From positions 1-64,000 of the forward strand of contig JAFHCF010000159.1 of the NCBI GenBank assembly GCA_048497495.1: a DNA stretch of 64,000 nt. The letters run 5' to 3'. Shown here piece by piece: positions 52,522 to 60,822 of the stretch. How positions within the stretch are numbered: position 1 is the stretch's first letter; each line of letters opens with the position of its first letter. The notes below the pieces were generated by a model, which had not been told where the DNA came from, did no database searches, and saw only the letters and a list, made by a program, of their open reading frames with translations. The translations under genes were made by a program, and so were the position numbers. The DNA comes from JAFHCF01 sp048497495. GTDB lineage: Bacteria; Pseudomonadota; Alphaproteobacteria; Rhizobiales; Ancalomicrobiaceae.

Positions 52522-54671
52522 AGGTAGCCTTGGGCTTCGGTGCAGCCTTCCGCCGTCACGCTCGCGAGCTGCTCGCCCGTCTCCACCCCTTCGGCGGTCG
52601 TCGTGATCCCCAGGCTGCTGCTCAACCCGACGACGGCGCGCACGATCGCCAAGCTGTCCTGCTTTCCAGGCAAATCGCGGATGAAAGACTGGTCGATTTT
52701 GATCTTGTCGAACGGGAAGCTGCGAAGATAGCCGAGCGACGAATATCCGGTGCCGAAATCGTCCATCGCAATCTTGATGCCGAGATCGCGGAGTTGATGA
52801 AGAATGGCGAAAGCCCCCTCATTCTCCTGCACCAGCACCATTTCAGTGATCTCCAGCTCCAGCCGGGTCGCCGGCAGACCGGAGGTCGCCAGCGCATTGA
52901 TGACCATCGGCACCAGATTCCGGCTCTTGAACTGGGCTGGGGAGAGGTTCACCGCGATCGTCACATGCGTCGGCCAGCGCGCGGCTTCGGTACAGGCCTG
53001 CCGCAACACCCATTCGCCTATCTGCACGATGAGACCGGTTTCTTCCGCGACCGGAATGAATTCGAGCGGCGGAATCATGCCGCGCTCTGGATGATGCCAG
53101 CGGATGAGCGCTTCGAAGCTGGTGATTTGACTGCTTTTGACGTCGATGATGGGTTGATAGTAAAGCTCGAACTCGCCATTCACGATTGCCTTGCGAAGAT
53201 CGAGTTCGAGGGCGCGGCGCGTCTGCATGCGGGCGTCCATTGCGATTTCGAAGAAGCGGTAGACGCCGCCGCCATCGGCTTTGGCGCGGTAGAGCGCCAA
53301 ATCCGCGTTCTTCATGAGCACATCCGGCTCGCTACTGTCGTTCGGCGCGATCGCGATACCGACGCTTGCCCCGACCACCACCTGATGGCCATCCAGATCA
53401 TACGGCGCTCCAACGACCTCGATGAGACGCATAGCAAGCGCCGTGGCATCCGCCGCCTGCTCCGACGGCACCTGCACGATGGCGAATTCGTCGCCGCCTA
53501 ACCGGGCCACAATGTCTTCGCCTCGAACGCAACTGCGCATTCGCTCGGCAGCCGCCTTCAGCAAACGATCGCCGATCGGATGACCGAGCGTATCGTTGAC
53601 GGCCTTGAAATGATCGAGATCGAGGCTGTGAACCGCGATGGTTTCGGAGCGACGCAAATGGCTGAGGGACGCCTCCACCCGCTCATAGAACGTCACGCGG
53701 TTCGGCAAGTCCGTGAGCGCATCGTAATGCGCCAGATGCCTGATCCGTTCCTCGGCCTTCAGGCGTTCGGTGATATCCTCGAAGGTGGCGACGAAGCCGC
53801 CTTCCTGCATAGGCCGAAATGAAATCGCGATGTTGCGGCCGTCGGTCAGACGCTGGATGAACGAGCCTGCCTTGCGCTCGCGAAAAATCAGCTCGCGCAA
53901 CGCAAGCGTATTCTCTGGTTCCGCATCCTTGCTCTTGCTGGAGGATTGCAACCGCGCCATTAACTGCTGGGTGGTCATGCCCGGTACGATACTTTCAACC
54001 GGCAGACCGTACATCTCCGTAAAGCGCCGATTGCAAATGACGAGCTTGCCATAAGCGTCGAACATGCAAAGGCCCTGCGACATGTTCATCAGCGCGGAGT
54101 CGAAACGCTCATTCTGCACATTCAATTGCGCGTTTCTGGACTCGATCGTCTCCTTGGCTGCCTCCAGCGCGCCCACGGTGCTATCCAGCACCTTGAGCGG
54201 AAACACGCGCACGGCGAAGTAGACGCCGACGCCGAAGATGGCGCTCAACAACGCGGCGAAACCCGTTTCCAACAGCAGCGGATGAAGGCTGCTCGAGCCT
54301 TCGACCCGGCCGATCACAGAACCCGATACGACAATCGGATTGGCGCGGGTCATCACCGGCGCGGTCAAGGCCGGCCCGGCGGCGGCGATGACGGCGGTAT
54401 CGTCACGGACACTGAGGGAGAAGTTTTTGCCATCGGCGGCGCCGAGTTCGATCAGTTCGGCGATGCGGGGCGCCTGATACTGCCAAAGCGACTGATGCAT
54501 ATAGATGTATTTGGCGACACGCGCGGCGGCCAGCTTGGATTTGTAATCCACCTCATGCGAGAGGTTCGCATACGCCACATAAAAATAGCCACAGGGAATC
54601 GCTATAAAAATCGTCAGGGTTACGATCATGCCGATCGTGCCGACGAGCGTGCGCAGGCGAAAATTCCACAT
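52443..54671 (-). CDS. Membrane GGDEF-EAL protein with PAS domain
   Basis: A 742-aa protein: membrane segment about 10-35, a periplasmic part of about 100 residues, second segment about 138-158, a coiled linker, a PAS domain (about 190-305), GGDEF domain with intact GGDEF at 392-396, and EAL domain with EAL at 520-522 plus DDFGTGYSSL. Both c-di-GMP synthesis and breakdown motifs look complete. It is 10 bases after a periplasmic binding protein gene, so it may sense that protein's ligand. GGAG precedes the ATG at 54671. Codon use is less GC-biased than the core genome, fitting cargo on a mobile element. Confidence 0.92.
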   Translation of the reverse strand: MWNFRLRTLVGTIGMIVTLTIFIAIPCGYFYVAYANLSHEVDYKSKLAAARVAKYIYMHQSLWQYQAPRIAELIELGAADGKNFSLSVRDDTAVIAAAGPALTAPVMTRANPIVVSGSVIGRVEGSSSLHPLLLETGFAALLSAIFGVGVYFAVRVFPLKVLDSTVGALEAAKETIESRNAQLNVQNERFDSALMNMSQGLCMFDAYGKLVICNRRFTEMYGLPVESIVPGMTTQQLMARLQSSSKSKDAEPENTLALRELIFRERKAGSFIQRLTDGRNIAISFRPMQEGGFVATFEDITERLKAEERIRHLAHYDALTDLPNRVTFYERVEASLSHLRRSETIAVHSLDLDHFKAVNDTLGHPIGDRLLKAAAERMRSCVRGEDIVARLGGDEFAIVQVPSEQAADATALAMRLIEVVGAPYDLDGHQVVVGASVGIAIAPNDSSEPDVLMKNADLALYRAKADGGGVYRFFEIAMDARMQTRRALELDLRKAIVNGEFELYYQPIIDVKSSQITSFEALIRWHHPERGMIPPLEFIPVAEETGLIVQIGEWVLRQACTEAARWPTHVTIAVNLSPAQFKSRNLVPMVINALATSGLPATRLELEITEMVLVQENEGAFAILHQLRDLGIKIAMDDFGTGYSSLGYLRSFPFDKIKIDQSFIRDLPGKQDSLAIVRAVVGLSSSLGITTTAEGVETGEQLASVTAEGCTEAQGYLYSRPKPAADVMRILAEQGPKAEAVA

Positions 54672-54681
54672 GGCTCGTCTC

Positions 54682-55500
54682 CTATTCGCCAACAGGAAGG
54701 TTGCCGGTCGCCAGCAAAGCCTGGCGCCCAGCGTCCGAGCGCAGGAATGTCAGGAACTTCTCGGCGCCCGCGTTGCGACCGCGCGGAAACACCAGGTAGA
54801 AGCTCTTTTCGTGCCGGTAGGTCCCGTCGGCCAAAGTCTTGAGACTGGGCTCCACGCCGTCAATCGCAACGAAGCGCAGATTACATTTCTCGGCGACGAT
54901 CTGCCCGAAGCCCGCCAGACCAATCGATCCGGGAAGGCGCTCGGCCAGATCGACATTGTCCTGATCGGTCGCCGCCACGGGAACCTCGGAGCGTTGCCGC
55001 GCCCGCGCGACCGCATCCTTCACGGCCGGGAGCGCCCGCTCGATGATCGCCGTGTCCGAATCGACCTTGGGCCGCAAAATGAGCTTGAGCGGCGTGCCAT
55101 CCGCCCATTTCGGATTCTCCGCCGCGACAAGCGTGGCGATATCGTCCGTCTTAAGGCCATTGGGCTTTGGATGCGACGTAATGAGGACCAGCGGCGTTCG
55201 CGCAAAGCGATGCGAGACGAGTAGCCCTTCCGCCAATTCGGGACTCAATGGCCGGCCCGCGACGACGACGTCGATCTTGCCGTCCACGATCGCGTGCATC
55301 GCGCCACTGGTGCCGAGGCCGACGATCACCTGCACTTCAATGCCGGTGGCGGCTTTGAACTGAGGAGCGATTTGCCGCATCGCCTCGATGATGCCGCCGG
55401 TTCCAGCCAGCCGCAGAGTCTCCGCGCCCGCGCCGTTTGCCGCCATCAGCAGAAAAGCGATCCCGACCGCAATTGCCAATTTCGAAAATGATGCACGCAT
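54682..55500 (-). CDS. PstS-like periplasmic substrate-binding protein
   Basis: A 272-aa exported protein: signal peptide ending AANGAGA before ETLRLAGTGGIIEAM. The phosphate/oxyanion-binding-like pattern GTGGIIEAMRQIAPQFKAATGIEVQV and GIDVVVAGRPL-type stretch fit PstS-like solute-binding proteins. No ABC permease or ATPase lies nearby, so it probably serves as a sensor subunit for the adjacent GGDEF-EAL protein rather than for uptake. Ligand unknown. Start by ATG at 55500. Confidence 0.88.
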   Translation of the reverse strand: MRASFSKLAIAVGIAFLLMAANGAGAETLRLAGTGGIIEAMRQIAPQFKAATGIEVQVIVGLGTSGAMHAIVDGKIDVVVAGRPLSPELAEGLLVSHRFARTPLVLITSHPKPNGLKTDDIATLVAAENPKWADGTPLKLILRPKVDSDTAIIERALPAVKDAVARARQRSEVPVAATDQDNVDLAERLPGSIGLAGFGQIVAEKCNLRFVAIDGVEPSLKTLADGTYRHEKSFYLVFPRGRNAGAEKFLTFLRSDAGRQALLATGNLPVGE

Positions 55501-55594
55501 ATGACACTTCCCTCTATCGATGAGGGACAGTGCGCCAGCAGATGATGACGAATTACCTTAGTGTCGTGCGCGTACTGGCACGATGGTAAACAAT

Positions 55595-55657
55595 ATGACG
55601 ACGCAGGCTGCGAACGTCGTCACGCTCAAGCTGAACCCGAAATCCCCGGTCGCGTGA
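55595..55657 (+). pseudogene. Integrase 3'-end remnant
   Basis: A 20-codon stretch ends AANVVTLKLNPKSPVA, closely matching the end of the intact integrase (AANVVTLKPLRKTPVS). A hairpin like that after the intact gene follows. The rest of the integrase is absent. Confidence 0.7.
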
Positions 55658-55676
55658 CCGGATGACGAGCGACCGG

Positions 55677-55700
55677 GGCGGTGGTCTCGCGACCACCGCC
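55677..55700 (+). terminator. Hairpin after the integrase remnant
   Basis: A perfect ten-base-pair stem (GGCGGTGGTC / GACCACCGCC) with loop TCGC, counterpart of the hairpin at 51395-51422. Confidence 0.65.
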
Positions 55701-55709
55701 TGTTCCGTT

Positions 55710-56082
55710 CACAATCGGCCGCACTTGTCTTTCTGTCCATTAAATGAGACATTGCGTCATGATCGAAGTCCGGCAAACGGAACGCTTCGGTGCCTGGATC
55801 TCCGGCCTTGCTGATTTCCGGGCGCGGGCTCGCATCCTGGTGCGGATCGACCGCTTCGCACTCGGGAACGCGGGAGATGCGAAGCCGGTCGGGGCGTGGC
55901 GTCTCGGAACTGCGGATCGACTACGGGCCGGGATACCGGGTCTATTTCGTTCGACGTGGCGAGGCGTTGATCATCCTGCTTGCCGGCGGCGGCAAGCGCA
56001 CGCAGGCGCGGGACATCGAAACCGCGCTCGCCATGGTGGCGGAACTCTGAGGGACGAGACATGGCACCGCTGGAAACCAAGC
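55710..56082 (+). repeat. Direct repeat, left copy (decayed toxin-antitoxin)
   Basis: This 373-base stretch matches 60452-60822. From about 55846 to the end the two differ by only three substitutions and one inserted base; the first 130 bases are more diverged. The copies flank the RES/sce cargo in the same orientation. Confidence 0.85.
55759..56050 (+). pseudogene. HigB-like toxin (HI1419 type), frameshifted
   Basis: The frame starts MIEVRQTERFGAWISGLADF and reads as a HI1419-type toxin until an extra G in the run at 55891-55894 breaks it; the remainder, GVSELRIDYGPGYRVYFVRR to MVAEL, continues in another frame. The second copy at 60501 lacks the extra base. A sequencing error at the G run cannot be excluded. 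Confidence 0.8.
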
Positions 56083-56096
56083 TCGGCCGTTGCTAA
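56061..56096 (+). pseudogene. Antitoxin stub
   Basis: ATG-GCA-CCG-CTG-GAA-ACC-AAG is identical to the start of the antitoxin at 60801, then the sequence diverges and stops after four more codons. It marks the recombination junction at about 56082. Confidence 0.75.
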
Positions 56097-56138
56097 TCCG
56101 CAATCGAATCCTTGCCTTTTGGCGGTAGATCTCCAATT

Positions 56139-56154
56139 ATTGCCATATGGCAAT
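56139..56154. promoter_or_regulatory. Palindromic operator of the Xre/RES pair
   Basis: ATTGCCATATGGCAAT is a perfect 16-base palindrome 13 bases before the antitoxin start, a likely autoregulatory site. Confidence 0.65.
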
Positions 56155-56167
56155 AGAGGATTTCACC

Positions 56168-56581
56168 ATGGCCGAACTCGTTCCCATATCGACCGACCCC
56201 GGACCCTTCGTCCCTGCCCCGATCACCGACCCCGAAGCGGCGGCGATGTTCCGCGCCTGCGTGAACCTCTTCCGCTTGTGGGACGTCACCGACGCCGAGG
56301 CCGGCGTCTTGCTCGATCTGCCGCCGCGTACCTTCGCGCGATGGAAGACGGGCGCGCTCGGGCGGATCGATCGCGACCAGAAGGCGCGGCTTTCCAACCT
56401 CATGGGCATTCACAAGGCGTTGCGGATCGTCTTTCGCGAGCCCGAGCGGGCCTATGCCTGGATCAAGGCGCCCAACAGCACCTTCTCGGCGAGATCAGCC
56501 CTCGACGTGATGCTCGGCGGTGAACTCACCGACCTGATGCGGGTTCGGCGCTATCTCGACGCCGAGCGGGGCGGGTGGTGA
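56168..56581 (+). CDS. Xre/MbcA/ParS-type antitoxin
   Basis: A 137-aa antitoxin: an Xre-like N-terminal part (ACVNLFRLWDVTDAEAGVLLDLPPRTFARWKTG) and the C-terminal MbcA/ParS toxin-binding domain (IHKALRIVFREPERAYAWIKAPNSTFSARSALDVMLGGELTDLMRVRRYLDAERGGW). It neutralises the RES toxin and probably represses the pair through the palindrome upstream. AGAGGA before the ATG at 56168 decided the start over an ATG inside the palindrome. Its stop overlaps the toxin start. Confidence 0.92.
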   Translation: MAELVPISTDPGPFVPAPITDPEAAAMFRACVNLFRLWDVTDAEAGVLLDLPPRTFARWKTGALGRIDRDQKARLSNLMGIHKALRIVFREPERAYAWIKAPNSTFSARSALDVMLGGELTDLMRVRRYLDAERGGW

Positions 56582-57285
56582 TCGACATAGCGTCCATTCC
56601 GGTCGTCGACATCGAATGGCGTCGCGCCGTGCGGATCATCCGCAGCGCCCATCCACCGATCGACCTCTTCGAGGACATCGCCGACCCCGCCGATTGGCCG
56701 CTTCTCATCTCGGCGGAACAGAAGACCAATCCACGCCTGATGGAGACCTTCGGCAATCTCGACCTCGTGCCGCAGGATCGTCGCGTCAGCGGGCCGGGGG
56801 CATCCTACCTCATGGCCCCCTTCACGCATGTGAGCACCGACCGCCCGAGCCGCTTCAGCGACGGCAGCTTCGGCGTGCTCTACGTCGGGCGGACATTCGA
56901 CACCGCCCTCTTCGAGACGATACACCACCACGCCCGCTTCATGGCGGCGACCGCCGAGCGACCCGGATGGACCTCGCAGTTCCGCGAAATCGTCCTGGAC
57001 GTGACCGCCCGCCTCCACGATATCGGCGACGTCGCCGGAACCACCGTCCTCGCCCCCGACGACTACACCGCAGGACAGAGCCTCGGCGCAGCCCTTCGCC
57101 GGTCGGGATCGGAAGGCGTGCGCTACCCGAGCGTTCGCCAACCCGGTGGCGATTGCGCTGGGCTGTTCCATCCGCCGGCAGACGCACGCCCTACCCAAGG
57201 GCGGCATCTCGATTATCATTGGGATGGAGGGAGGGTAGACCTATTCCGAGATCACAGCAACGGTACGACGTATCGGATCAATTGA
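56575..57285 (+). CDS. RES-domain toxin (NAD+-degrading)
   Basis: A 236-aa RES protein. The core SRFSDGSFGVLYVGRTFDTALFETIHHHARF holds the conserved Arg, Tyr and Glu of RES toxins, which deplete NAD+ (phosphorylase or hydrolase). The antitoxin of the matching MbcA type directly upstream supports the call. The start is GTG at 56575 or 56578; the latter overlaps the antitoxin stop as GTGA. The C-terminal half is conserved to the usual DYHWDGGRVDLFRD. It converges on a second RES-type gene 15 bases away. Confidence 0.92.
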   Translation: MVIDIASIPVVDIEWRRAVRIIRSAHPPIDLFEDIADPADWPLLISAEQKTNPRLMETFGNLDLVPQDRRVSGPGASYLMAPFTHVSTDRPSRFSDGSFGVLYVGRTFDTALFETIHHHARFMAATAERPGWTSQFREIVLDVTARLHDIGDVAGTTVLAPDDYTAGQSLGAALRRSGSEGVRYPSVRQPGGDCAGLFHPPADARPTQGRHLDYHWDGGRVDLFRDHSNGTTYRIN

Positions 57286-57300
57286 TCACCCACATTCACC

Positions 57301-58323
57301 TCAAGCTCTGGCTACCTGAACCGAAACTCTTGCAACATTGTAGAGTGTGACCGCTCCACCCACAGCTTTGGCTGGATCGAATAGCGCCAAGTTGATGCCA
57401 TCACTCACAGAACTACGATAGACAACGCCATCGAAGCCGCATTTCTTGATAAACTCGCACAGATACTGACTCGGGATATAGTCGATAGCTGCGCCGGAAG
57501 GCAGTACCGGGCGCGTGAGTTCCTCACCGAGCCGCTCGAGAAAGGGAAGGTCGGCGCGAAGTTGTCCGATGTTGCTAGCGTCCGAGAGGTCGAAGGGCGA
57601 CACGACTTTGCGCGGATTTCGCAGATCGACCGCGCTAATCTCGGGAATTGCGAAGTCGGCAACGCAGGCAACCTCTCCCGTGTGAGGCCGCACCTCCGCT
57701 GTCGCTGTCTCCGGCGTTGAGCCAAGGTAGAGGTAAGGAATGCCGGCGGGGTTCGCCCGGCCGTGGGAGGCCTGACGCTTCGGCGGCGCGCCCATCTCCT
57801 CGATCAGATAATCGTCGTCACCCGAGCGGATTCGCGCACGAAACCACCGCCATGGTACATCCTTGATCAGCAGCATTGGGAGCAGTTGACGTAGGCGATC
57901 CTCGTCAATTTCTGTGTCCAGAAACCAACGGTTTCGGTACATCATCTCATCGCGCAAAGTCTCCCACCGCACTAGACCTTCGCTTCGATAGACGGAGGAC
58001 GGAGAAAAAGGCTTCCGCACGACTTCGCCGTCATCGAGGATCTCGCCAAGTAGCTCCTTGGCATGTGCCACGTCCATCAGGGGATGAGTAAAAAGTTGCC
58101 AATCCTCCTTCATCCAATCGACGAGCGACTTACCGTCCGGAGCGGGCTCATAGACGTTGGCGAGAAGTTCGAAATAGGTGCGGAGCGCGATCGGCTCAAG
58201 CAGCGCAACATTCTTCGTTCCGCAAAAATCGCAGGTGCCCTGTTTGGCCCCGAGGAATGAGAAGATATTGTTCCGCAACGCGCGGTCATCAAAGCATTCC
58301 GGGCAACAAAACTTCATAGCCAT
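57301..58323 (-). CDS. Zinc-ribbon RES-domain protein
   Basis: A 340-aa protein with an N-terminal zinc ribbon (Cys7-x-x-Cys10 and Cys31-x-x-Cys34), a helical middle part and a C-terminal RES domain (WFRARIRSGDD, GRANPAGIPYLYLGSTPETATAEVRPHTGE, then YIPSQYLCEFIKKCGFDGVVYRSSVSDG). Stand-alone RES domains of this kind are expected to attack NAD+; no dedicated antitoxin is next to it. It starts 7 bases after the sce7725 stop, so it is the third gene of an operon with sce7726 and sce7725. The ATG at 58323 has GAGG upstream. Low GC content compared with the core. Confidence 0.82.
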   Translation of the reverse strand: MAMKFCCPECFDDRALRNNIFSFLGAKQGTCDFCGTKNVALLEPIALRTYFELLANVYEPAPDGKSLVDWMKEDWQLFTHPLMDVAHAKELLGEILDDGEVVRKPFSPSSVYRSEGLVRWETLRDEMMYRNRWFLDTEIDEDRLRQLLPMLLIKDVPWRWFRARIRSGDDDYLIEEMGAPPKRQASHGRANPAGIPYLYLGSTPETATAEVRPHTGEVACVADFAIPEISAVDLRNPRKVVSPFDLSDASNIGQLRADLPFLERLGEELTRPVLPSGAAIDYIPSQYLCEFIKKCGFDGVVYRSSVSDGINLALFDPAKAVGGAVTLYNVARVSVQVARA

Positions 58324-58330
58324 CTTGGCC

Positions 58331-59266
58331 TCAGGTGAGATAAGCCGCAAGTGTCTCGATATGATGCCTCATCGAGAGCTTCTTCACATGTCCCAACCCG
58401 GGAAAATGACCCTTGGCATGTAATTCTCGGAACTCATTGATCGCAGTAGTTTCGTAAATTTTCGACGTCCCACTATCAATCTTCTTGATCAATTTAGTAA
58501 GAGCTTGGCTAAACTTTCCGGCGGGGTTGACCGGCGTATCATTTGTGCTAGAGACGAAGTGATAAATGAACATTACATCGTCTTGATCGGGGTCAATAAA
58601 AGTAATATGGATCGCGACTGCGTAAGCAGGACCACCGCCCTCCGAATAGTTGTCGCCGACAATAAGAAAATCGCCAAAACCCTGCATGCCCCGATCCCCA
58701 TAGGTAACATGAAGGTCAGAAAACTCCTCTTTCTCCGGATAGTCTGCGTTGCGCTGTCGTTTGAAACCGTCGCCCACCAATATCCGAGTGCTGCTCTCGA
58801 AATGTTTCCGATAAAGGATGCGATCATGATCTTCGATGAAGACGTGCTTTGAGCCGGCAAGGTCCACGCCTAGATATTCAGCTAATGATTTTGGTGTCGT
58901 GAAGCCGGAGTGCACGAAGGTGGGGTTGTGATCCTTATGTGCGTCAAAGTAACGAGTAGCCTCACCAATCGACACTCGGTTGCTAAGTAAAATACCAGCC
59001 GAGATCGAATCGTTTCCGAGATACCCCTCCCGAAGCAGTTCGGAGATGCTGGTTCCGTCCTCACCGTGATCGCCGTGATAGGGGTTGACGATTACGATCG
59101 CTCTGCCTTTCGCGGCGCAGATTGCCTTCAACGTCCGTTCAAGACCTCCGAGCGCTTCTTTGACCGGCTCGATAATGGGCACAAATCCCGACTGGGCGAG
59201 CAGTCCCGCCGACTCGCGAATTGTTATCAATTCAAACTGTTTTCCGCGAAAATAGGGATGATACAT
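58331..59266 (-). CDS. sce7725-family protein (beta-protein-like)
   Basis: A 311-aa protein of the uncharacterised sce7725 family, which begins MYHPYFRGKQFELITIRESA and continues FVPIIEPVKEALGGLERTLK. The start resembles phage-type beta-protein families (K-x-x-E-x-x-A-x near the N-terminus, IEPVK). No catalytic motif can be named. It lies between sce7726 and the zinc-ribbon RES gene with gaps of 6 and 7 bases, so the three are one operon. AT-rich relative to the core. The pairing with sce7726 is known in other genomes, but no function is established to my knowledge. Confidence 0.8.
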   Translation of the reverse strand: MYHPYFRGKQFELITIRESAGLLAQSGFVPIIEPVKEALGGLERTLKAICAAKGRAIVIVNPYHGDHGEDGTSISELLREGYLGNDSISAGILLSNRVSIGEATRYFDAHKDHNPTFVHSGFTTPKSLAEYLGVDLAGSKHVFIEDHDRILYRKHFESSTRILVGDGFKRQRNADYPEKEEFSDLHVTYGDRGMQGFGDFLIVGDNYSEGGGPAYAVAIHITFIDPDQDDVMFIYHFVSSTNDTPVNPAGKFSQALTKLIKKIDSGTSKIYETTAINEFRELHAKGHFPGLGHVKKLSMRHHIETLAAYLT

Positions 59267-59272
59267 GGTGTT

Positions 59273-60160
59273 CTATGCCCAGGTCATTGCTGCCGAGAGA
59301 GGCACCGAAATGGACTGTACGAGGCGACTATGATCAGACCGTCGCAGCGGAATGGACAGCGCGGCGGCATGAAGTGAGCTGGGAAGCTGATCGACGAGAG
59401 CGCTTAATGGTGCAAGGGTGCGGGAGCGCTTCAGTGTGCTCACCATCTCACGGTGCAACTCGGCGGGTTTCAGCGCGGTGAACAGCTCGCGCAGGACGCC
59501 GTGCCGTTGGGTATTGGGAACGTCTGGCACCTTGACGCCAAGGGCATTCAGGATCGCAACTGCTTCGGTTGAGCGAAGAGATTCCAATACCGTCAGAGGA
59601 CAGATGCGATGCGGATCGTCTATCGCCTGCTGCACGACCGAGATATTGTAGCGCTTCGATAGGCACATAATCCCGACGTCGTCCGGGACCAACAGTCGAA
59701 CACTATCGACATGACTCTCGCCCACGATCACGTTCACCGTCGCAAAGACGCGTTTATAATTTTCAACTTGATTGAGCAACCTCGCAAGCGAATCGCGCTC
59801 AGATTTGATTTCATAGACGGTCGCCGTACCATTTAGGATTACCAGATCGGCTTTACATGAACCAGCTCGGAATTCATTGAGCATTGAGGCGGTGCGAAGT
59901 GAATGTTTCCCGATCAAAATTTTATGGGTGAGCGCGGCCCGATAGACATATTCGTCACGAAGCCCGGAGATCTTGAGTATCGCAAATGCTGAATCGAATG
60001 CATCTCCGACGGTCGCCCCGGCGCCACACCGGCTCGCGATGCGTGTCAGATCAATCAAGCGCTTGAAGAGCGCAGAGCGTCCATTCTTGGCCAGTTCACG
60101 GAACACAGCCGAAGAAAATAGGCGCGTCAGCGCTGACAGCTCGGTTGCACTCGGATTCAC
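59273..60160 (-). CDS. sce7726-family protein, PD-(D/E)XK nuclease-like
   Basis: A 295-aa protein of the sce7726 family. The region LRDEYVYRAALTHKILIGKHSL, then NEFRAGSCKADLVILNGTATVYEIKSERDSL is diagnostic. Asp105, Glu117 and Lys119 form a PD-(D/E)XK-like signature (D-x11-E-x-K), with Glu96 before it, suggesting a nuclease fold. The C-terminal half is unrecognised. The start is GTG at 60160 behind GGGGGAG. It is first in the sce7726-sce7725-RES operon. AT-rich and clearly foreign in composition. Confidence 0.8.
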   Translation of the reverse strand: MNPSATELSALTRLFSSAVFRELAKNGRSALFKRLIDLTRIASRCGAGATVGDAFDSAFAILKISGLRDEYVYRAALTHKILIGKHSLRTASMLNEFRAGSCKADLVILNGTATVYEIKSERDSLARLLNQVENYKRVFATVNVIVGESHVDSVRLLVPDDVGIMCLSKRYNISVVQQAIDDPHRICPLTVLESLRSTEAVAILNALGVKVPDVPNTQRHGVLRELFTALKPAELHREMVSTLKRSRTLAPLSALVDQLPSSLHAAALSIPLRRSDHSRLVQSISVPLSAAMTWA

Positions 60161-60451
60161 AGCTCCCCCGATTCAGCGCGTTGAATGCGATTTCTCGCGC
60201 ATTTATCGCACAATCCTCGTTAAAGAGAACCGAGCATTTTGCCGGATCAATGCCTCCAGGCCGGGGTTGGTCTCCATATGTGAGAGAACCCGTGAGACTG
60301 TCGAGACGCATTGCTGCTTGGCTCACAATCGGCCAAGGAGTTAATGTCAAAAAGGCTGTTCTCTTTCCGCGCAAAACGGAATCCACCCGAAACCGGTGTA
60401 CCCAGTAAGCCTCACGTGCTCGTTCGCATTCCCGGCAGATCCTGACGTGCT
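60161..60451. other. Upstream region of the sce operon
   Basis: No gene is seen in 290 bases of moderate GC content. It should hold the minus-strand promoter of the sce7726 operon; the imperfect repeat GCGATTTCTCGC...ATTTATCGC near 60190-60210 may be an operator. Confidence 0.35.
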
Positions 60452-60822
60452 CACAGTCGGTCGCCCTTGTCATTTTGTCCATTAAATGGGACACTTCTTC
60501 ATGGTCGAAGTCCGGTAGCGGAACGCTTCGAAGCTTGGCTCTCCGGCCCTGCCGATCTTCGGGCACGGGCTCGCATCTTGGTGCGGATCGACCGCCTCGC
60601 ACTCGGGAACGCGGGAGATGCGAAGCCGGTCGGGCGTGGTGTCTCGGAACTGCGGATCGACTACGGGCCGGGATACCGGGTCTATTTCGTTCGACGTGGC
60701 GAGGCGTTGATCATCCTGCTTGCCGGCGGCGACAAGCGCACGCAGGCGCGGGACATCGAAACCGCGCTCGCCATGGTGGCGGAACTCTGAGGGACGAGAC
60801 ATGGCACCGCTGGAAACCAAGC
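60452..60822 (+). repeat. Direct repeat, right copy (toxin-antitoxin)
   Basis: Counterpart of 55710-56082. It continues directly into an intact antitoxin gene, whereas the left copy is cut at this point. Confidence 0.85.
60501..60790 (+). pseudogene. HigB-like toxin (HI1419 type), broken at its start
   Basis: The ATG at 60501 reaches a TAG after five codons because one base is missing relative to the left copy (CGGTAGCGG against CGGCAAACGG). Downstream the toxin frame is complete: ERFEAWLSGPADLRARARIL through RVYFVRRGEALIILLAGGDKRTQARDIE. An in-frame TTG at 60467 without a ribosome site could still give a protein with a changed N-terminus, so silence is likely but not certain. Confidence 0.75.
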
